From: Harmonia axyridis
Taxonomy: Eukaryota; Arthropoda; Insecta; Coleoptera; Coccinellidae
NCBI RefSeq assembly: GCF_914767665.1
Contig: NC_059504.1
Location: forward strand, 39,649,720-39,713,719
Direction of reading: 5' to 3'
DNA length: 64,000 nucleotides
The position numbers were made by a program, and so were the translations under genes. Below are positions 34,011-46,435 of the stretch, in pieces; the first letter of the stretch is position 1; each line of letters begins with the position of its first letter. The notes beneath the pieces were generated by a model that was not told the DNA's origin, did not search any database, and saw nothing but the letters and a program-made list of their open reading frames with translations.

Positions 34011-36474
34011 ATAATTGAAATAAATGTTTAACCACAAAATGAATAACCCTATATTTTCTGAGGATGACTCATTAAGAAGAATGGGCTGAGATTATTTCCA
34101 TTCAAATTTTCGGTTCTGCAATATCCAGATCTAAAAGATTTATAATCAGAAAAAACGAAACAGCAATTGATTTAGTTTTCATTCGAACAGGATCTTTACA
34201 TTAAATTGTCAGATTTTCTTACAGTTTTTTATGAATAATTTTTCGACCGGTGTTTCATAAGCAAAGAAAAAAATCAGCATTGTATTATCCATTGATCCTC
34301 GAATTCTAGGAATCATAGAAGTTAGGTAGGTACCTATGTTCATTATACAATTGCATAATAGTAACATTATTTTCGAATGTGTACTATGATGAACAAACCA
34401 GAAATCATTATTTCTCACGTTCGAAAGAATCAAGCATGAATATTTCAACCCATGTTGGTTCGTTTTAATTCCCAGCATGTGGTACTTTGACATTCTCAGG
34501 TGTTATTCTACCAACCACTGCTCAACAACAGACTCCAGCCAGTCTGGTAGGTACCAGAACTTTCGATACACTTTATTCAAGTTCGATTCTTTTGACTTCC
34601 TTCCAACAACAATCTCTCTCTTCTTTAATTGGATAAAGTTCCTAGTTCTATAAACTGCGTAATATATATTGTTGGCAATTAGAGGATTTCGATTACTTTC
34701 AATGTTGTGCATGTAAATATTCGATTAGAATATTTCTGATTAGGTTCAAGGGAACTATAATTGGCATGAACTTATTTATAACTTGCTTGAGAATGCATAT
34801 TATCGATGATAACGAGGTCTGCTAAGGGACATGATAATTAAATTCGTATTTGATGGGTTTGAGAAAAACCTCTGCTATAATCGAGGCTATAATTATTACA
34901 TTCAAGTGAGGACATTTTAAAAAAACATTATAGGTATTGCAATACATATGTGAATAATTTCAAATTTGTTCCAAATCTGTTGTATGAGTGAGAAAATCCA
35001 AATCACACAATCACACTCAACCTGAAGAAAGGTCCGATTCATCCAGATATAAAAAATAAAGAAAAAGAAAAAAATATACAGAGTGTTCCACCATTGGCGC
35101 GATGTTTTTTCATGGTTAAGCGCTGAAATTTTCGAACTTTTTTTCTGACACACTACGTATCATTATGCATTAGAGCTAAGTTCTCCAATTGTTTTGAAAT
35201 ATACACACGGTGTATCAAAAAACTATAAATGACCAAACATATTTTTTTCTTATTGAACACCCTGTTTTTTTTATGGAATTTTCAGATTGCTTCCACTCTG
35301 TTTCGGAAAAATGGTATCACCGCTCAAAAGTCTTTTTAAAATAGAGTATACTGCGAATTCGTGATTCCAATTACCGTTGAGTGTGCTCAAAATTACATAT
35401 TTTCTTAGTTCGGTGTTTAGCCGCAAGGAATATTTACATATCTTTGATATCCCACTATTTACAAATGGTTTTTTTTTCTGGAAAAATATGCAATATCCTA
35501 AATAAGCAATTCTCTGACCTGAAATTAATGCAACTGCATAAATTCTTTTATTCCTATACCGCACTATGATCATGAAAAATATTTTTGAATAATTTTATTG
35601 GAGAATGAAGAAAAAATTTATTCACAATCCAGTATTATTATTATTTTTAATCAATACACTTGCGCCTGGAAATAATTTTAAATCGGATAAAAGAAATACA
35701 GAAATCTTTCTTATGTTCATAGCTACTTTCCATTGCATGATTATTCAAATTAATATACAAGGTGGTTCAAAAGTATGGAAACGGTGAATTTATTTCGCGC
35801 ACAGGTGGAAAATCGGAATTCTGATACTGGGGTCTTTGGTAATTTTGGAATCAAATGGGCCCATTATTTCACATCCGAATTGGTTGAAACCAGTGTTTTT
35901 TGTTCAAAAATCGGAGGCTTCAAATTCTGATACTGAGGTCCTTAGTAATTTTTCTCTCGAATCGATTGAGCCCATCAGAATTTGGGTGCAAAAGGGGCTT
36001 ATATGAGATAAGAGGCCCAACTTTGAAATTTCAAAGTCACCCTGGATCACCCTGTATATGTTTTCACTTTTGAAATCCTTGAGAAATACTGAATACTTTT
36101 TATGTAATGTTCCCTATATTTAGATGACATATTTTTGGAGTTATAGGTACATGTACATAATCTTTCCGAAGTAACAAAAATTCATCTGTTGTAATCCTAA
36201 TTTGTCTACTATTCAAATGTGGACATATCTCTTACATAAATATTTAAGTCTTATTGAAATTAAACGAGTTTATTCAATTATAACTATTAAAGCCATCTAA
36301 ATGTTTTATTTTAACTTGCGTGAAGATAATGTAGATGTAGCTATTGTAGCTATAACTCCTTAATTATGGTATTTAGGTATGGAGAACATTACATGAAAAA
36401 TAATCAGTATTTCAAGAGGCAATAAATATATAGGGTGATCTATTTGAAATAACAAAGTTCAGTATTCCTACCAT
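34011..36474. other. No gene seen
   Basis: AT-rich. Scattered short insect-type phrases such as CACCCTGT and AACACCCTG are typical of degraded transposon ends. Frames at 34209-34493 and 35271-35573 are not identifiable. Confidence 0.45.
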
Positions 36475-36910
36475 AATCACAAGATTCTTAAATTAAAATT
36501 TAATTCAAGGCCGTTGCACTGCGATCTTATGGTCTTTTGCACCCCCAATCAGAGCTATTCTCGCCATTACTTTATCTACATATCGCCTTTTACTTCCAGG
36601 GTTCTCTAGTATCTATGATGGCTTCAAGGAGGCTACTTCCTCACTTCTACAAGTTTCTTTTTCGAAGCTAATTTTGCGTTGGCTAGTGATGGCGAGGCAT
36701 TCCGTCACTAGGCGATCCGGAGTTTCTTCCTCCTTCGCACATAATCTGCACTCGTCATTTTCTGCTAGACCCATTCTCCTGAGGTGTTTCCTGAGGCGAC
36801 AATACCCTGTGAGGAATCCAGAGAGGAGATGTAGTTCCTATATTCTTGCTAAGATTCAGATACTTCTTGGATCTCACAGTGTGAACGTGTCGAAGAATCT
36901 TTTTGGAACA
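36475..36910 (-). pseudogene. LINE ORF2 C-terminal relic (post-RNase H zinc knuckle)
   Basis: On the minus strand: ELHLLSGFLTGYCRLRKHLR, RMGLAENDECRLCAKEEETP, DRLVTECLAITSQR, then a stop near 36606. This is the CRLC..EEET..HL..EC zinc-knuckle segment that follows the RNase H domain in several insect LINE clades (I/R1/LOA/Jockey types). A histidine expected in the knuckle is replaced by arginine. Upstream RNase H and reverse transcriptase parts are not recognisable here, and the 124-codon plus frame at 36674-37048 is its shadow. Confidence 0.75.
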
Positions 36911-37359
36911 GGAAGAACCCAGGAAGATTCCGCCAGCGTGTTTCTTTTTCGTGTTTTTTCTTCTCCTGAAACTCTTTCTTGTAGGTACATTTGCCTATAT
37001 CACAGAATGATTCCGGGCCAATCGAAAGAGTTTGTGCTCTTTCTCTAGCAAGTGTGTTGAAATCTTCATTCCTTTTAATTCCGGAGAGATTTTTGGAAAT
37101 AAGAGATTAATGAGGTGTTCCATACATAAAACTCACTCTGTATATAATATGGAAAAAAGATGAGATCAGAGATCATCTGTCGACTAATCAAAATCAGTAA
37201 CCCAAAAGGGACGTCTGTCAAAACTCGTAAAATTTGAGGTTTCAGTAAAAAATACCGGCTTCAATCCTGCCTCCACAGAAGCATATACGATACAAAGATG
37301 TATGTATTTCAATCCGTATAAGTACCAATTACAGAAGTTGCAGACTTGCATCTCCATCA

Positions 37360-37751
37360 ATTGAAGTACCTATCCGCATACAGTAACATAAATCGAACAA
37401 AGACAATAATTTCTGGAGCTCGTATAGGGTCTCCATTCTCCACCAGCAGTTCACTCCCATTCCAGTTCAACAAATTGGAATACTCGACATATTCTCCTCG
37501 CACAAACGCCGAATGAACTGCAACTGAATGCGGAGAACTTTTCATACGACGGCCGAACCGTATACGGTTGAAGGGCAGAGAGGAACCTTCACGAGCACTC
37601 ATCATAATCAAAATCACGAACAGTGCAGCAGTTGAATGGCGGAATTCTAAAGAAGAGGAACCCTTCACTCGACTTAATCTCTTTACTAACACATCATCAG
37701 CAAGACACAACAAACAAACCTTCCACTGATTACACCTAGCGTGCGTTCCAT
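37360..37751 (-). CDS. Candidate secreted RFamide-like peptide precursor
   Basis: The minus-strand frame encodes SSLPFNRIRFGRRMKSS (LPFNRIRFGRR at 37546-37578). A C-terminal R-F-G followed by paired arginines is the processing signature of an amidated RFamide neuropeptide. Just upstream in the open frame lies a hydrophobic stretch (STAALFVILIMMSA) that could be a signal peptide core, but no ATG opens that frame. An alternative first exon starts at an ATG at 37751-37749 (AAGATGG context) and reads MERTLGVISGRFVCCVLLM; a weak GT near 37690 joined to an AG near 37600 would put the peptide in frame. Downstream the frame runs NLLNWNGSELLVENGD to a stop at 37357. The locus is GC-richer than its surroundings. 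Known: insect sNPF, NPF and FMRFamide precursors share the RFG-KR/RR signature. The exon structure is inference, and chance cannot be excluded. Confidence 0.25.
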
Positions 37752-37837
37752 CTTGCCGGGGCCCGAAACCTATTCACGCAAATCCACTTGCGAACACTTA
37801 CGGCGATGGCAAAAATCCCCATTATCGTTTCCGGGGT

Positions 37838-37845
37838 CCTTTATA
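37838..37845 (-). promoter_or_regulatory. TATA-box-like site upstream of the peptide candidate
   Basis: The minus strand reads TTTATAAAGGACC, which fits a TATA box. Initiation would be expected near 37810, about 60 bases before the ATG at 37751. A consensus splice donor (GTAAGT) is at 37801-37796. Suggestive only. Confidence 0.25.
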
Positions 37846-38789
37846 AATGTAAATAGAGGAGAGGACATAAAGGGCTCAACGTCGTACTTGCGGCCTGGAT
37901 AGATGCAAGTGACGGGACGCTAGGCGTCGCCGAGGGATTTCGGTCAATTATTTAGGCGGGCGTTATGCATCAGATTGAAAATGGCATATTCTTCTCGTAT
38001 TTGCGATCATATTGTGTTAGGTCTGTGGGGACGAGGAGATCGGCGAGGGGCTAAAAATTGAATTTTTGAGACTGTTATTCCGGATGTGGACTGATCTTCG
38101 ACAGCTTAGATTTGAGGGGGGAAGTTTTTCATTCGCGTTTCACAAGTTTGAAACTGGCGCATACATTTACTCAACATATTGATTTCTGACTCCGAAAATC
38201 GAGGTTAATTATTTTAAGAAAATTTTCTTATTCTATGGCCATCGCAGTGAAAAATTTTGTCTTTCTCTTTCTATGGTTCAAATCCTGTAGATAAGGATAT
38301 GTTAAGGTCTTAATAGGTCTGTTCGAGCAGTGGTCCAGGTCAGTTCGAAATTAAATGACACCTACTAAGTCATATTCTCTACGCCAATATCCTACTGATT
38401 ACTTGGTTTTCGATTCTGAAATGATACAGACTGCTTGCTAGAATAGGCTATCTATTAACAAGATATAATTTGCAAAATTCATAGTGCCTTGTTCATTTGC
38501 TTTCTTCTAGAAAGCTAGTAGTGCAAATGTTGGTTGAATATTTCCAATAATCATGACTTCATCGGCTTGAAAGGCTACTTCAATCTATCTACTTTAATCC
38601 TGAATATTGCTCCCAGATGAGCTTGTGAAAACACCCCAATAAAAAATATGAGACAGAAATACTTTTTATGTACCTACATAAAATGGGAATACTTTCTGTT
38701 TTGAAGGAAGCAAAATGTTTCTTCCGGGAATTTTCGATGAATAATGACTTTTTCCTTTTTTAACGATGTGAATTTCATTTTAAAGAGGA
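37846..38789. other. No gene; GC-richer block at the left
   Basis: 37850-38060 is clearly richer in GC and CpG than the rest (for example GGGACGCTAGGCGTCGCCGAGGG), consistent with a promoter or conserved regulatory block for the candidate to its left. The remainder is AT-rich without features. Confidence 0.35.
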
Positions 38790-39990
38790 GGGTATGCCAT
38801 TAACAATGGACAAAAATATCAAATCCTTCGGTTGCAACACCATTACCTTCTCATGAAGTTTTCCATGATGAATTCGCACATTTGCACATTTGCTGTATGT
38901 CCTCGATAACTTTGACGATTTCTATCTTTAAGGTCTTGCATCGATTGTGGCGAATAAGCATACACCTAATTTTTCGCATGGCTTCAGAAAACCGGGTCAA
39001 ATACCCAGTTGGAGGAACGTTCATTAAAATTTAATGCCGAAATTAAAATTTCAATCCTTCAATACGAGGAGATTATGAGCTACCTGCGCCGTTTAAGGTG
39101 GCATTTAATTTTAATGAAAGTTCCTGCAACTGGATATAAAGGTGTTGAATCATGAGTTCTGTGATCTCCTTTCCGAGAAATAACACAGCTGGGAAATTTT
39201 TCTCGCAAAATTTCGATTTTTTATTATCAACATCTTCCATTTCCAGCCTAAAAAGTCAGTCCAAAAGGTAGCACAATCGTTACAATAATTGCACCAGCCA
39301 CATTTTCGAATAAGTAAGGTTCAATCACACTATTAGCCCAAAAACCGCGACAAACAGTGACACGACACGTTGAGGATGGGGAGGCTTTTTCAGATCCACA
39401 AATGCGACAAATCTGTTTATTAGTGTAGTTTGCAAAGTTAAAATGGGCCTCTTCACTGAAGATGATTTTTCGAAGAAAATCCGGATCATTTTGATGTATT
39501 TCAAGGACACAATCGAAGATATGACGTTGCTAGTGACTGATCGGCTCGAGTTTTTATGTTAACTCAACTTTAAAAGTCTTCTTACGACCTAAATCTTCAT
39601 TGAAAATGTGGTGTAATATCATCTGCAGAATCTCTAATTCGACAAACATGGGTTTTCGTCAATTTTACGGGCCACAGTATTGATATTCTCAGTTGTTCTT
39701 GAACGACGCACACGGTTTCGATCCTTCACATCACTAACTTGTCTGAACAGCTTAAATTTTTCCATCAGTATAACTATTGCCGGTTGAGGAGATTCTTCAC
39801 GACAACCTGAAAGTGCTATAATTTTGCGAACTGCGACTATTTGTATTTAATTTCAACAATTTCAGTACGTTGTTGAATCGTGTATCGTTCCATTTTTGGT
39901 AATGCGTAGTTTTTACTCAAGAAATGTCAAAAAATGTATGCTTCAAAAGTGACCGCTGCCCAGACAGCGTGTTATTCATAATGAAACCCT
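38790..39990 (-). pseudogene. Mariner-type transposase relic with nested MITE
   Basis: The outer end at 39990 reads (minus) TTATGAATAACACGCTGTCT and GGGCAGCGGTCACTTTTGAAG, the same terminus as sister copies. It is followed by MERYTIQQRTEIVEI, SDVKDRNRVRRSRTTENI, FLRKIIFSEEAHFNFANYTN (SEEAHF for the usual SDEAHF), then after the MITE VYAYSPQSMQDLKDRNRQ and MCEFIMENFMRR. The second and third catalytic blocks are missing or unreadable around the insertion. Stops are frequent. Family as at 27590, 45545 and 57528. Confidence 0.8.
39005..39133. mobile_element. Small MITE (129 bp) nested in mariner
   Basis: CCAGTTGGAGGAACGTTCAT on the left is mirrored by CCAGTTGCAGGAACTTTCAT read from the right; both continue into TAAAATT and AATGCC. 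It interrupts the C-terminal part of the mariner relic. Target duplication not clear. Confidence 0.75.
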
Positions 39991-42557
39991 GAATTTCGGA
40001 CAGTGAAAGAACAAGATATCTAAAAGGGAGAGTCAATAATATGTCCTCACTCAAAATTTCGAATAAATTATTGATTTACGCAAAGTCTTGATATACATAA
40101 ATCAAACAGTTATTTCATCAGGTTTTTTATTCTTTTTTTTTATTGTTTTATCAGGTGATAAAATTTTTACTGATAACTAAAAAGAAATTGCTAAATGTAA
40201 AGTAAACATTTAGATCAGAAGGAAATGATCTCAGATTTTTTTTTTTCAAAATACATATCGAAACTTGTCATTTCTATTTTGTTGTAAGTTTTTCTGAAGA
40301 AAATGTTATCGTAAGAAATACTGAAAAGCAAATTAATAGAAATGAAAGGACATAAATGATTAATATGATAGGAGAACACGAAGATAATGAAAACATTTCA
40401 GTTGAAAAAAAAATAAAGTTTGAGCTATAGTAATTCGACAAATGAGAATCATCATACTATTTTCGAGTTGAAAATAAAAGGAACAACAAGAAAACAATAC
40501 TTTCTGGATAAAAAAGAAGTTATAACCGTAGCTCATATATCATAAAGAACTGGGGCACATTACCAGAGTTAACTACACCATTCAAGCCCTCAGAACAAGC
40601 GCTGAGATTTAAAAAATTTTTGTTCTCCATTTATATCTAGTTTTCATCTATTCGGAAAGTTCAAAGGATTTTTTTTATATTTTTGGCAAAAACAGCTGCA
40701 ATACTACCCCTATTAGTATAGTCGATAAACAATTTGTGTTATTCAGGTATAATAAAGACTGAATAATATAACAATCCAACAAGTTGTTACGCCCTACAAT
40801 CAAGCACATCCGCCATAAATTCAAGTCAAAATGAACGAAAAAAAAACACACTAAAGTATACAATGTCTTATACGACATCGTATAATGCTATAAATACAAA
40901 ATAGAGATTACTGCAATAAAAATGGCCGCGTTCAGAAAAAGTCAAACCCTCGAAATTTATTTCTACAAGGGGCCACGCTGTCTGGTCTTTCGGCCGTGGT
41001 CCTTTCTCACAGATTGCATCTACAGGTATTCCAGCAGATAATGCCCCTTATGCGGTGGTTGCTAAAGGTCCATATGGCGTGAAACAAAAGCCGATCCATC
41101 ATTTCTAATGTGACGTGACAGTAAGCACCGTATTTTGTCTATTGTAATCTGCCTTTTGTTGTCAGGGTAACCGGCGCTCTTTTAAAGCTTTTTTTTCGGA
41201 TTTTATGAATTGCACTCATGTAGTCTGTAGTAGGTTATTATTTATGTTTTAACCCATTCAATTCGCTAATTGTATATTGTGGCCCGAGTTGGAGTTTTGA
41301 ATTATAGACCGGGTTTTCATGGGGTACTTTCCAGTTTATGTTCTGCTTGGTGAATCGATCGTTCCGGTTTTCCCTTTTTTGCCCAGAGAAATTATAGAAA
41401 TATTTATGGGTGATTGTACGTTGTTTTTGTATCTAGTAAACACGAAAATCCGTGTTAGGGGCTCATCTTTCAACTTTAACGACCGGGGTTAGATGATTTC
41501 CATGACTGGAATGGATGCTTCGAATTGTTTAACTCATTTATTCTGAATCAGTAGAGAAAAAAATATTGTGAACTCTCTTGAAAACTCATGAAGAACGATG
41601 ATAGGTTTAAAATGTATATTGCCTACGATGATACCGAATTCAATATTCTTTACTGCGTCGTTACAGCAAATTTTTGGTAATTGAATCCAAATTAATTTCA
41701 GTCAAGACTTCCAATAAAAAAAATGAAGGAATGTTGGTTGATGTGGAATCGTATTTCTTATGTAACCCGCTTAAAACTAATTGAAACTGGTTTCCACCTT
41801 TGGAACAATAATTTGAAATTGAATTGAGAATTATTCCATTGTTTCTGAATATAGTGCTCAAAAAATGGCTAAATTAAAAAAAAAAATTAAAAACTTTCAG
41901 ACAATGATTCTGGCACTATGCTTTCTTATTCTTCAGTTCAATATTTTTCACACTATCATATAAAGGTACCAATTTCTAATTTTCGCATGCGTAACTCACA
42001 GAGCATACCTACTCCGAACCTTCTATGCCCCAACCCATAACATAAATATTGAGGCATAGGAAATTTCAAGTCTGCACATGAGTATATCTAACTGAAATTC
42101 CTCTGGAACCATTTACAATCTGATCCTAATATCCATACAAGGGCAACATCTACGGAAAATTTCATCAAAAAGCAATAAGAATCATAAAAATCAATGTTGT
42201 TAGAAGGATTTGCGAACATACAGACTGACAGAAAGACAAACGCGAAGCCAAAGTTGTTCAAAATTTTTTGAAACGAATTTTAAGAACGTAAATAAATCCA
42301 ACAGAGCTCATCTTCATTTTATAAATGAGACAAGAACTGCAAATTTTACACTCAACGCTCTGCGATGCAGGGATCAGGGAAGACTTCCTGGGCTGGCAAT
42401 AATCTGTATTGAACACGTAAGTAGCAAAATTGATTTTGAAGATATTATAGATGATTTTGCTAGTATTAAATCCAGAAAGGTACAATTATTGTGATTTCCA
42501 AGAACAGAAATAAAAACTACTGAATAAAAGGAGGTCATGTTATTGATACTTTTTCAG
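39991..42557. other. No gene seen
   Basis: Mostly AT-rich. A more complex block lies at about 40920-41180 (for example GGGGCCACGCTGTCTGGTC), with no recognisable exon. Frames at 42210-42494 and 42258-42485 overlap on opposite strands and are not identifiable. Confidence 0.4.
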
Positions 42558-42613
42558 CAGGGGCGCCAAAATATTCCTTGCTTCAGGCGCCAAAATTGTT
42601 CGCGCCGGCCCTG
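42558..42613. mobile_element. Tiny inverted-repeat insertion
   Basis: CAGGGGCGCC on the left faces GCGCCGGCCCTG on the right, 56 bp in all, with hAT-like CAGGG termini. It cuts off the 3' end of the adjacent mariner relic. No matching 8-bp flanks, so boundaries are tentative. Confidence 0.4.
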
Positions 42614-43185
42614 CGGTGTGCCATTAATTGAAACAAGTGATAGTCCGAGGGAGCAACGTCTGTAGAATACGGTGTGTGGGGTAGGACTTCCCATTTCAAC
42701 GTTTTCGAGTATGCAACAATGGTTCGAGCATTGTCATGCTTTCAAATCACTCTATTATGTCTCTCGTTATATTGCGACTGTTTGTCTTTCAAACATATTA
42801 ATTGCGTTTGATAACGATCGCCTGCGATAGTTTCGGCCGGTTTTAACAACTCATAATTCCCTAAGGCGAGCTGGTTCCACCTAACTCTGAGCATGACCTT
42901 GGAACCAAGTAATGCCTTCAATTCTGCATCTTCGAAAACCTCCTCTATTCCACCGCCATGCTGGTCTTCGACGTCAAAATCGCTGTTTTTGAAGCGTTGA
43001 AACCAGTCTCGGCACGTTCTTTCACTAAAAGTGGCCTCACCATAGGTATTTGAGAATGTTGTAAGAGACTCAGCCGCAGATTTCTTCATATTTAAGCAGA
43101 AAATTAAGACTTCATTGAAGAGTAAATTGAAATTTTTAGGACAATTTGAAAGTTTGAATGAACAGGTGAACAAGCACGAATGCAA
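42614..43185 (-). pseudogene. Mos1-like mariner transposase relic with internal deletion
   Basis: The 147-codon minus frame carries MKKSAAESLTTFSNTYGEAT and CRDWFQRFKNSDFDVEDQHG, then FEDAELKALL, the DNA-binding half of Mos1/mauritiana-type transposases. It then jumps in frame to GSKVMLRVRWNQLALGNYEL and ETIAGDRYQTQLICL, so roughly 100 residues containing the first catalytic aspartate are deleted. After a stop, the minus strand still reads HDNART (second aspartate), then TLKWEVLPHTPYSTDVAPSD and YHLF (third). It ends at 42614 against the tiny insertion. The long in-frame deletion means non-functional enzyme. Confidence 0.85.
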
Positions 43186-45544
43186 AGGTGACGGATAAAT
43201 TTTTCAAGTAGAGAAATAACGAATATAAACCCAGATTAAAATTCTACCAGATATCGAAGTAGAATACTATAAGTTTTCTTGGGTAGCAGTAAATCCCATT
43301 TATTCATTGTATCCCTTCAACGACCATGTTTGTGCGAACGGAATCGAATGAAGATCATCCATTACAGAATGTGAAGTGAGGTAAGACGAAAACCGTTCCA
43401 TAATTCCCTTTTCACACATTGTGACACCACAATAGCAATGAAATACTGAATCAAAAGTCAGTAATTGTAAAAACAGCCCGGGTTGTCATCCTGTCAAACT
43501 GTGAGACGTTCTTTTCTTAAACCTCCTCCGTGTCCTTTTCACCTTTCTCGATCCAGCTTCAATTCTACCTCCCTGTTTTGCTGGGAAAAGTTTGCACCAA
43601 ATTTAATTTGATTCGTCTCGATAGCTGCCCCGTAAAAAGGGATCACCCAATAATTTGGTTCTATTGTGACAACGCAGGTATAACTTCAGCAAGGGTTAGA
43701 TTTTTTGTGTTATTTTACAATTAAGAACTTTTTAAAAATGGATTTATTTGCGGCACCTTGGGACGAAAGGGCATTCTCTAAATGAAGGGGTTGTCCCTTT
43801 TGGCTTCCGGAATGGGGTGATTCTATCAAACGGAAATTCATGACGTCTGAGATGGAGCATTGTCTCAACTCCTTTTGATACTGTAAGATGTTCACTGCTG
43901 ATAAAGGTACAACTCGTCACCTCTGAACTTTATAAAAAAAAAGTGTATCATTCTGTTCGGAGTTCACACAGCGTTGTTGTATCAGAATGATTATTTTTGT
44001 TCAGTCCAGTACATATTGTGAACAAAGTTTATGGAACCTACATTTTCACTCGAAGCTAACAAAGTACCAATTACTATTGCCGCATTTTATGAATAGTAGT
44101 AACAAAAAATGAATTGGGGAAAAACAAACTAATATTTTGGGTGATTCAAAACCTGGAAATTTCAAATCTGGAATGAAATAATACTAAAAGACACTTGAAA
44201 TAGTCCATCAGTTGAAATATTTTCTAGTTGTTGTTTCATCGATTTTCATTTTTCTTCCTAAACCATATCTTCTATACCCTTAATAGGTAACACAACCATT
44301 ATTTGTGTTTTTTCTGTTTTCAAATTACGTTCAGACAACTCCTACATATGATGTAAATGTTGAGTTATAAGGGTTGGCACTGTTGGCAGTAAGATATCGC
44401 TTCGCGATAGGTCCACCCATTTAAAATTCTATACACAATTCTGAAAAGTATGAATTTCGCAATAAAGAGTTCTAAAAATAGAAATAATAACAGCCGAGCT
44501 GTACAACATAAAACTACCTATTATACAGATTTCGGTTGGAACTGTGCCTTCTTCGCCCATACAATGTCTTTCCCTCTTTCAAAAGGAAGAGCTATTAATT
44601 GAGAAAGTGAAATCTGTTGCTAGTTGTGTGAAAATCATTTGGAAGATGTTTTCATTATATGGTATATTAAAGAATTGCTAGATGATAATTGACTATGAAG
44701 ATGAGTTCAGCTCTTACGAACTCTTGGTGAATGAATTTAAGTGAACCTTCTTCCTCTTGCAATGTTTATCATAATGGATGTTTGCAAATTTGCAATATCT
44801 CATCTCTACTTTTCGCAGTGTGAATTAAGATTCGTATGGTTCAAAGTCAAGTCCACTGTCGAATTTTTCAGAGCTAAGACATCCTTTTACTGCCATTCTT
44901 TTGCGGCCCTCTGATTTACCCTCATTTATTAGTTGTAGGAATGGGTACTTCGCATGTCTCATATGTGCCTCAAATGAGCAATTATTTTAACCTTAGTATG
45001 TCAAATTTTAATACGAGTACCTATAGTATATTTGAAGACGAAGTTCGTGTTGTCAAGCCTTGGCTGAAGTTGCAGATGTAGGTACTTATTCTGATTCTGC
45101 GTATTTATTTCATTACTAATAAGAATTGGTTTTGGTGGTTCACGAATAGATTTTCATCTGGTACACTAAGAAAACTTCGCAATGAGAAGTATGCCATTGC
45201 TGAAATACATGAATTACATAACAATTAACAACCAGAATGGAGAGAAATAGAAATAGCGTTCGTTCGTTTCGATGTAAAAAACTCCTTGATAAGCAGAGTG
45301 TATTTGCTGTCCCAAATATTGTAAATAATAATTTTTCTGAGAGTTGGGCTGGCAGAAGTTGGAGAAGTTCTATTGAATGACACCCAAGATCTACTGAGTG
45401 AACATCTTTAATTTTTTTCTGTTGGGTGATTTGCCAATTCCCGATAGATCATATTCTACATAGTAGTAAAAGATTTTCCAATAAGAGATTTCATTTGGAT
45501 ATAAAAAAAAACGAGAATATCTAAAGAGAAATCAAGTGATGTTC
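43186..45544. other. No gene seen
   Basis: No recognised gene. The stretch 43480-43900 is less AT-rich, with frames on both strands (43530-43724 plus, 43710-43895 minus) that I cannot identify. Confidence 0.4.
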
Positions 45545-46435
45545 ATTTCATTATAGAGAGGTAGGTGTCTATTAACGATGAAAAACGAAAATTCCATGAT
45601 CAATTCGCACAATTGTGGCTGTATATCCTTTATAACTTCAATTCCATCTTTGATTGACGTCTTGAATCGATTGTGCGGCATTGGTTTAGACGTTATCGTT
45701 CGAGTTGTCCTAAAGAAAAAAGTCTGAAGGTGATAAATCACAAGATCTTGGTGGTCAATTGTGATCAATAAGGACTTGAAAATTTCTTGCAAAAATTGAG
45801 ATTGTTTCATTGCTAGTGTGACAAGTAGCACAAGTAGCAGTCTTGTTGAAAATAAACGTTGTCCACATCAATACCTTTCAAATCCAGTATTAAAAAACAT
45901 TAATCATAGCTCAGTCCCGCAAGATCGAAGAGGAATTGACAAGCCTGAGTTTTCGTCAATACTAAGAACTACACGCTACAGCAGGTTTCTAGTCTTCACA
46001 TCACCAACTTGTAGGGATTCACGGCTTGGCTTGATATTCAAGCTACTTGGCTGAAGCTCAAGCTCAAATAGCTTGAGCTTGACTTGAAATCAAGTTTAAG
46101 TCAAGTTGTAGTTTTTCAATGTACTCAATAAATAAATACTTGACTTGACACTGAAAAACTACAACTTGACTTGAGCTTGAGTTGATTTCAAGTCAAGTAG
46201 CTTGAATATCAAGCCAAGCCGTGAATCCCTACCAACTTGTTCCAACATCTCAAATGTTTCAACCAGTTTCACTATTGCCTGCGATTTCAATGCGTTTTGG
46301 AAGCGTGTATCGTTCCATTTTTAGTAGTAGCTCAGTTTTTACTTGTCAAATGTGATAAGAGAACAGCTTTAAAAGTGACAACTGCCCAGATAGCGGGCTA
46401 TTCAAAACTTCTTATGGAAAAACCCTTTATCTACT
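45545..46435 (-). pseudogene. Mariner-type transposase relic with nested foldback
   Basis: The outer end at 46435 reads (minus) TTTTGAATAGCCCGCTATCT and GGGCAGTTGTCACTTTTAAAG, then a start-like MERYT region near 46310 and the helix-turn-helix with ETGETFEMLEQVG-type sequence. It continues, beyond the foldback at 46012-46231, to PRSCDLSPSDFFL near 45710-45740 (third catalytic block) and a degraded C-terminus near 45590. The central catalytic region is deleted. Many stops. Confidence 0.75.
46012..46231. mobile_element. Short hAT-type foldback MITE (220 bp), perfect 8-bp duplication
   Basis: Starts TAGGGATTCACGGCTTGGC and ends with its inverse. The body is a near-perfect palindrome built of CAAGTCAAG/CTTGACTTG words. 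CCAACTTG flanks it on both sides (46004-46011 and 46232-46239). The mariner paralogues at about 28420 and 39735 carry the uninterrupted CATCANCAACTTGTCC-type sequence, so the empty site is visible in the same window. Confidence 0.92.

Noticed and set aside
36674..37048. 124-codon plus frame as a gene
   Set aside because: It is the antisense of the LINE zinc-knuckle relic, which has clear family residues on the minus strand.
45818..46054. Protein gene spanning the mariner/foldback junction
   Set aside because: The frame runs antisense through a mariner relic and into the foldback insertion; it is fortuitous.
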